64,000 nt of DNA from Trebouxia sp. TZW2008 (taxonomy: Eukaryota > Chlorophyta > Trebouxiophyceae > Trebouxiales > Trebouxiaceae). Both the position numbers and the translations under genes were made by a program. Location: the NCBI GenBank assembly GCA_002118135.1, contig BDIU01000286.1, positions 1-64,000 on the forward strand, given 5' to 3'. The notes beneath the pieces are model-generated. The model was not told the origin of the DNA. It was given only the letters and a program-made list of their open reading frames with translations, and searched no databases. Each line of letters starts with the position of its first letter. The stretch's first letter is position 1. Positions 57,820 through 64,000 of the stretch are shown in pieces.

Positions 57820-59061
57820 TGTGTTACGTTTTCTCCAAATCAGCCAAAATCTTTTCATAGAAACAGGCAGATGTACATTGTTAGGCGTCATGATTGGAGC
57901 CTTTGTCAATATAAGCAGCCCAGATGGTCGTTTATCAGGAAATGTCAGAGGGTGTTGGGGTTCCAAGGGGCTCAAATGGAGGGTTTAGGCAGCATGGCGC
58001 TGCACTGTGTGTTCAGACATGCTTCGGCACCAGAATTTTCACTGCTGTGGGATTGGCAACTTCTTGGCACAGAGAAGCACAAACAAGCCGCAAGGTCACA
58101 CTTGGGCCAGCAGAATGGCAGTCATGCCTACCCTGCTTGTATGTGCTTTTGTCTTTGGCAGCGTTTTTCATTGCTAAGCAGATGGTGTCAGCATTGCCTG
58201 ACACCATGAGCGCAAATAAGTCGCAAGGTCACACTTGGGCCAGCAGAAAGGCAGTTGTGCCTACCCTGCTTGCATGTGCTTTGGAGCGCTGTCAAACTTT
58301 TTTAGGTTCAAGCAGATGGTGTCAGGCAGAGGTGGCAATCTTCAGCATCAGCAGGTCGCAAGGTCACACTTGGACTAGCAGAATGGCAAACAAGCCTAAC
58401 CTGTTTGCAAATTGCTCTCAAACATCCCAGTCCCTGATGAGGTCCAATTTGCGTATGGTGTAGTAGCTTGTTCAGGATTTCAGCATGGCAGTTGACGCTC
58501 GTGCTTGTCCAGCTTGTTGCGCTTCAGACCAATCATTGAAAAGCACCAACTAGGATGCAGTCTCACTTTGATCTGCTTGTAAGTTGTATTTGAACACTTT
58601 CACAGTAGACGTCTGCGCTGTCAAGTCTTGCCGCACACTTTAGGGTCACTTGCTGTGTTGTGCGGCATGGCACAGCATATTGCAGGGCTGGCTTCAAGGC
58701 TTATGGCAAGATTGTACCATTTTCTACAAGGCTTCATGCCACGCATGGATGTCATGGGTTGAGCAGATTGGCATGTTGCAGGCACGGGCTGCATTGCAAG
58801 CTGTGTATATGGTCCTGGATTTGGACGATGGCCAATTTGAGCATGTAGAGCCTTGATCAACAACAAATTTGCTAGTCTGCAAGGGTCCTGCAATCAGATT
58901 TCAGCCGGAAGTTGACCGACTCCACAAGCATAACAACGCTGTTTACCGAGCGCGCTGCTCCATCGTCCGCGTTTACGAAACATCTTGCATGAGGGCAGGG
59001 ACTGATTTGGCTTGTGCGGTGGTGGAAATGCAAGTACAGTAAGGGCTCTCAGCTTGGCGCG
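57820..59061. other. Intergenic region with three copies of a 130-base repeat
   Basis: 'cgcaaggtcacacttggNcNagcagaaNggca' occurs at about 58090, 58222 and 58346, with copied flanks such as 'tgcctaccctgcttg' and 'agcagatggtgtcag'. No gene was recognised. It may include the TPM-RING 3' UTR. Near 58630-58856 a plus-strand stretch reads AWMSWVEQIGMLQARAALQA but has no clear gene context. Confidence 0.5.
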
Positions 59062-62000
59062 ATGCGGCCACCAAGCGCGACTCGCTCCCCGAAAGCTGGC
59101 GAAGCCAAAAAAATCAAGCTCAACAGCAGTGCTGCAAACGCTGAGAAGCAGTCTGGCGCCAGCTCGAAAGTTGCAGGGTACAAGCAGCAAGAGTCACTTC
59201 AGCCTTTACTGACCTACGCTTGACTGCCCTATCAACGGAACTTGAGTGCCCTGCAGGCCTCGAGCACGCGCTTTGGACCTTGTCAAACGCCACTGCCCCG
59301 AGCATCTTGTAAGTTACACCTATGCTGTGCCAAACACCTGCAACTTGACTGCTTGTTAGGGACGCTTGCTACCAGAAGCGAGGCATAGACAGTTGTTTTG
59401 CTTCCTGCAGGACACAGCCAAGAAGACTAAATGGATAGTTGACCTGGTGCAGGGCATCATGTCTGAGCATGCTGCAGCTGCAGAGGCTGCAGAAACACAG
59501 CATCAAGCTGACATGGTGCACTGAACACCTGTACCCCACTGCTATGTCTTCACGGGCATGTGCACTGCACATCAGCCAACACTATACAAACAGAATAAGC
59601 CACGGGGCTGCGACCGATGCTGCAATGCTTGTGCAATGCAGGCTGCAGCTAAGCAAGAGACTGCTGATGCTGTTGCTGAGAGTATGGTAAGTCAACACAG
59701 CTTCTTGCTGTCGTAACCTAGCATTGCAGGATATGTCAATGTTGACATGGCCTGTGACTTATTGCTATGTGACATCGTTGCATGACTGTTTTGGGCATGT
59801 CATGACTGTAAACAAAAGCTGCCAACCTGGTTCAAATGAAACACAACAGCATCGGTATATGCTTGGCTTTTTTGGATTTTGGATTTTGGATTTTTCAGGA
59901 GTCTTCAGCAGCACTGAGGCAGGCTCAAGAAGAGACTGCATCTGTGCAGCAGGCACTTGATGCTGCAAAGGTATACCTCAAGCTTCTCGAACGCAAGTTT
60001 GCGCCATCATGTCAATCATTGTTGTGGCTGCAACAGCGCCAAACACGGGATCTCTGGCTTGCTTCATGCATCATGCCATGCAACATTTACACAATGCTGT
60101 TCAAAAAGTGTACATGCACATGCATCAGCAGACATGCTGGCTAAAGGTCAAGCCAGCAGTTGGCATCTGGTAGTGTATGACCATGCTGTGATCATGATAG
60201 CGTTGTGATTGTGGTATTGACTGTGCAGTCAGAGGTGGAAGCAGGCAAGGTTGCACTGGAGCAGGCTGAAATGGCAGCAGTGGTAGCTGCCACTGAGTGT
60301 ATGAACATGCAAAAGGTACAGCCACATACTGTGAGGGTACCAAAGTGCAAAACCTGCATTTTGCTAGCTGAAGCAATACAGTAAAATCTCTTTGTAATAA
60401 CTGCTTTGGTTACCAAGGAATTTGTCCTTGCATTGAAGTGTCCTTACTCAGAGGGACCACTGCAGTCAAAATGCAGTAATTAGTCACCAATGGCATTGTC
60501 CTTACATCAAGATTGTCCTTATATCGAGTGTCCTTACAAAGAGAGTTTACTGTGGTCCATGCCTATATTCATATGCATCGAGAACTGTGGCTTTCCAGCA
60601 GTGACACTGTGCAAAGAACCTACAAATCTTACTGGTACATGTGCATGTCTTTCTTCTTTGTTCTGACATCTTGCCACACAAGTAAGTTCCATAGTTTCAT
60701 AGGATACATAACAATCACATGGACATCCCACTTTGAGCAGTGACTTCAGAATGCACACACAGCAAAGCTCAATGTTTTCGAGGCAATCAGAATATAAGCA
60801 GAAAAATGAGTTTGAGCAACAAGCTAAATTTGAAGGATGTGCGGTGCAGGTGGCACAGGCAGGCAGTCAAGGGGACAAGACGGCACGGCGCGTGCTGTCA
60901 CTCAGAGCGCACAACCTCAAGGAAAACCTGCTCAAGGCAAAGACTGACTTGAAGACCCACAAAGCCACCTCCAGGCAGCAGGCTTTCCAGATAGGTCAGC
61001 TTCTCAACTGCTCTTTGACCAAAGTCTGCTTGTCAACGGTGCGTGAACTGCATAAAGGCACACCACAGCAATGATGATGTATGTAATGTGCAAAATGGCT
61101 TTGGACAAAATTGTCTGCAGGCAGATCTCTGCCTCTGTATGCACACAGCAGGGTCCCGACTCTTACTAGCAAGCATTTCAACATTGATGATGATAGGGAT
61201 GATATTGATGACGATAATGATATCAGTTATGAGCAGTCAATCAACGCAATAATGATAATAATAAAAACTACATATTCCAGCATGTACTGCTAGGTATGTG
61301 TGGCACAAGTCCTCTCTTGCCAGGCAGGCTTGTCCTGAGCGTTTATTTGACGTACTCTTAGTCTTGATAGTTGATACTTCAAAATACTTACGTATCGCAT
61401 ATTACCTATTGGCGCCAACATATTGCATACTTCTCAACTTGCACTGCATTGCAGTGATTTAAACTCTCAAGTACCATGTACTGCGTACTATGCATTGCGT
61501 ATTGAGTATCATGTACGGTGATTCACTGGTCATGAGCAGGATCAGGATATGGTGACTGTGGATGCAGAGGTGATGACTAGGGAGCAGGCTGCTGCTGCAG
61601 CGGCTGCCAGCCTTATGACAGAGCAGCTGGCCCAGCAGCAGGCAGCAGCCAAGCTTGCCCTCAAGCAGGTCAGCCCTGCAGCCCTGATGTTCCATGCAAA
61701 GCCATGTCAGTCAGACTTGCAGCTCGTTGATCACATCAGCCATTGCCAGCAGACTTGCAGCCTGGTTTTGTATCAGTACAGCTGTACAAGCCCTGGTTGC
61801 CCATGCCTTTCATCCCTTCAAGTTTATGGGGTCTGGTACAACCATTGACTCCTTCGCAACACAGCATGCCAAACACCACCAAACCACCTGCCACAGCTTT
61901 GTCAAACCACCACAGCAATGTGCCTTTCACCCCTTCAAATATACGGGGGGAGTCTGGTACATCACTTGACTCCTTCGCAACACAGCATGCCAAAGACGAC

Positions 62001-63332
62001 CAGACCACCTGTTACAGCTTTGTCAAACCACCACAGCAATGTAGCTGTACAGCCCCTATGTGCTGCTGAGGCATCTCAACAACCCTCTGCTGCCGATACA
62101 TGCGCTGCGCAGTGGCAGACATAGCAGGCGGGCAATCAAGTCAAGCCAGCTCAAAGGGTGGAGCACGGTTGAGAATGAAGAAACCGCCCAAACGTTGCTG
62201 AGTGTGTTGCAGAGCTGCAGTCAAAGCAGACTGTATCAGACCAAGCCAGTGGCGGGTGAGTCAGCATCAGTCATGCTTGCTGTTCACCCCAGCACTGCAG
62301 ACAGGGGGGCAAGGACGCAAGTCACGGTGTCATATTTTGCTGGGCTCTGTTGCGTCTGGCACAGAGACAAAAGCATGAGAGTTGAAAGAGCAGACCGTAC
62401 ATTGCTGAATGTTTTGCAGAGTCGCAGTCAGAGCAGGTTGTATCAGACCAAGACTGTGGCAGCTGAGTCAGCATCAGTCATTCCTGCTGTTCATCCCAGC
62501 ACTGCAGACAAGGCGGCAAGGACGCAAGCCATGGCGTCACCTGTGGCTAGCCCATCAAGACCCAGTGCATGCAGTCAAAGTCCTGCCAGGCTAGCAACTG
62601 CAAGGGCAGGGGCCAGTGGAGGTGATGTAGCCTGTGTCGCGCCACAGGTGAGACCCACCAATGCATCTCATTGTTGCAGACAGGGCAGCGAGGGCGTAAT
62701 CCATGGCATCACCTGTGACTAGTCCATCAGGGCCTGATGCATGCAGTCAGAGTCCTGCTGGGCCAGCAACTGCGAGGGGAAAGGGCACTGAGTCTGATTA
62801 TACAGCTGGAGTCTGAAGCAGCCTGTTGTATTAAGCTGTCACTGGATCTACAAAGTTAATGGAGTTGATCTAGCCGACTGTGCCGCAAATGAGACGCATG
62901 ACTGCAGTGAGTCGTCCCAATTTGACTGAATTGTGGATGCATCAGCACAATTGAAACCATCCTAGATACGCTGGCATACGCTGTTCTGATGATTTTGAGT
63001 GTTCCCGTTGAAGCAGCAGAGTGCCACGCAGAAACTTGCTGAACACCACTCACACCTTGCATCTGCATGCACAGGTGCCGCCTGTTGACAGCCTTTTGTG
63101 TGTTTGGTGCAGTTTTGAAATTCTGCTTCGAAATCAGCGATCAAAGAAACTTGTGATGGACCTGCAGGCTCAAGCAACAAGCCATCCTGCCAGCCAGGTC
63201 CAGACAGAGCCAATGAGCGCACGCATGTCGGCATGGGGTGATGCAGGCGTCTTCTTTGGCAGTGACCCCTTTCCACAGCCACAGGCTGTGCAATTGCAAG
63301 CCAAGCCCAAGACCAAGGCAGTCCATGCATGA
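59062..63332 (+). CDS. Coiled-coil protein built from short phase-0 exons, function unknown
   Basis: Starts at ATG 59062 (MRPPSATRSPKAGEAKKIKL). Exons that join in phase are 59062-59178ish, 59255-59306 (RARALDLVKRHCPEHL), 59411-59515 (KKTKWIVDLVQGIMSEH), a 45-nt exon near 59641 (AAAKQETADAVAESM), a 72-nt exon near 59900 (SSAALRQAQEETASVQQALD), an 87-nt exon near 60229 (SEVEAGKVALEQAEMAAVV) and one near 60849-60994. A later exon near 61541-61669 (TREQAAAAAAASLMTEQLAQ) is in another phase, so one connecting exon was not found. Exon 62419-62648 is Ser/Ala/Pro-rich, and 63077-63332 ends with SKKLVMDLQAQ and FFGSDPFPQPQ before the stop. Ala/Glu/Gln heptad-like stretches indicate a long coiled coil. 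No family was recognised. Confidence 0.6.
60379..60552. repeat. MITE-like element, copy 2
   Basis: 174 bases, same family and orientation as 50652-50829. The left end is 'cagtaaaatctctttgtaa' preceded by TA, and the right end 'ttacaaagagagtttactg'. The interior 'gtccttactcagagggaccac' and 'gtccttacatcaagattgtc' match copy 1 closely. It lies in an intron of the coiled-coil gene. Confidence 0.8.
61350..61530. repeat. Dispersed repeat, copy 2
   Basis: Related to 46690-46870. The outer parts 'gatacttcaaaatacttacg' and, inverted, 'gatactcaatacgcaatg' form an imperfect inverted repeat. It lies in an intron of the coiled-coil gene immediately before an exon. Confidence 0.5.
62205..62325 (+). repeat. 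Upstream echo of coiled-coil gene exon 62419-62648
   Basis: Repeats the acceptor side (TTGCAG, then SQSRLYQTKPVAGESASVML) of the working exon, which reads SQSRLYQTKTVAAESASVIP. The copy is still open but lacks the donor half. Confidence 0.85.
62668..62790 (+). repeat. Downstream echo of coiled-coil gene exon 62419-62648
   Basis: Repeats the middle and donor half ('gcatcacctgtgNctagNcc', 'tgcatgcagtcaNagtcctgc') of the working exon. It has stop codons (for example GTGACTAG) in the exon frame. Together with the copy at 62205 it shows the two-sided echo pattern around one exon. Confidence 0.82.
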
Positions 63333-63512
63333 CATTGCAAGAGCAGGGCAATGTGTACTCAAATCTTCTGCCATGTCTTATGCTGAAATTGTCACCGCAC
63401 GCTTTGAACGCTGAGTGTGAGCGCGATTGGCAACCACTGAATGCCTTGTATAGGACTGACCAACATACTGCCTGTTCGCCATCTAATATACCTCCTCTTC
63501 TTCTTTGACATT

Positions 63513-64000
63513 CAATGCTGCGACGCAGCATTGATGCGCATGCTGCGCAAGGTACAGCGGCACCGATGCAGACGGCTGGCCCATGTCCTCACGCTGTGCT
63601 TTCGGTCCTACCAAAGCAGGTCTGCCCAGCTGCTCGCATAAATAGCGCCCACAACTCCGGGAGGCAGTTGCATCGGCATGTGTTTCGATCACTTCACGCC
63701 TTGCAACTCGGCTACACTAAGCAGCGGCGTTTGCAAGTCTTGATCAGGCAACAGCGCAACTGGACAGCGTATTCTTCTGCTGACAAGGAGCAAGCTCCCG
63801 CAGGCAACGGCAACGGCAATGGCAGCGTCCTTGCCGTCGCAGAGCTCAACAGCTCAAAAGACAATGGCTCTATCAACCCCTCCTTGGGGCGCGACGACGG
63901 CGCTGGCCGTGGCAATGGCAGTGGGGGCTCTGGGAACGGTGATGGTCGAGGCGGAGACGGCAGCTCAGACAGTGAGCCTGACGGTCAGAGCAAGCTGATG
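63513..64000 (+). CDS. Partial gene with Gly/Asn/Asp-rich region, cut by window end
   Basis: A candidate ATG at 63513 (MLRRSIDAHAAQ before a GTACAG donor-like site) may begin the gene, and an open frame from about 63650 to the window end reads RQLHRHVFRSLHALQLGYTK, then Asn/Gly repeats and DGRGGDGSSDSEPDG. The basic N-terminal part could be an organelle transit peptide (weak). The intron between the two pieces was not defined, and the product is unknown. Confidence 0.35.

Overview
The window looks like nuclear DNA of a unicellular green plant, most likely a chlorophyte alga and possibly a trebouxiophyte (inference; no species marker was found). Genes are densely packed and intron-rich, with short exons joined by GT-AG and some GC-AG introns. 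Several families are of plant or algal type: an NDT-like NAD+ carrier, an ILP1/GCFC splicing factor, a PBF1-type proteasome subunit, TPM-domain proteins and a DUF2993 protein with a plastid-like leader. There are no bacterial operons, rRNA, tRNA or CRISPR arrays.

Layout, left to right. A TPR plus serine-hydrolase gene (-, 487-3396) faces a UBE2Q-like ubiquitin-conjugating gene (+, 3960-5832). Next are proteasome beta-6 (+, 6392-7913) and a nine-exon WD40 gene (+, 8462-16096). On the minus strand follow a mitochondrial NAD+ carrier (17414-23339) and a VHL-beta/zinc-metallopeptidase fusion (24847-26682). The metallopeptidase lies head to head with an ILP1/GCFC homologue (+, 26878-35204). After these come a small two-helix, Cys-rich membrane protein (+, 35645-36479), a poorly resolved helical protein (-, 37132-39436) head to head with a plastid DUF2993 protein (+, 39604-42152), and a LOV-like PAS-domain kinase (-, about 43223-53470) head to head with a TPM-RING membrane E3 candidate (+, 54145-57819). 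The right end holds a coiled-coil protein (+, 59062-63332) and the start of a Gly/Asn/Asp-rich gene cut by the window edge. Reading frame and intron phase were followed by eye through every junction of seven genes: UBE2Q-like 216 aa, PBF1 239, WD40 478, carrier 360, metallopeptidase 353, DUF2993 330 and TPM-RING 508. The two-exon 242-aa membrane protein also joins in phase.

The most unusual signal is not a single gene. Almost every large intron contains decayed tandem copies ('echoes') of the neighbouring exon edge together with its splice site. The copies obey a polarity rule: copies of an exon's 5' (acceptor) part lie upstream of the working exon, and copies of its 3' (donor) part lie downstream. 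The pattern recurs in at least eight genes on both strands. It suggests that introns in this genome grow outward from exon edges by repeated junction-spanning tandem duplication. A few echoes remain open and could be alternative exons.

Other items of interest are the VHL-beta/metallopeptidase fusion, the kinase with degenerate LOV motifs, the TPM-RING fusion with a very long RING loop, an 18-nt microexon in the proteasome gene, recurrent GC-AG introns, and two copies of a short inverted-repeat (MITE-like) element.
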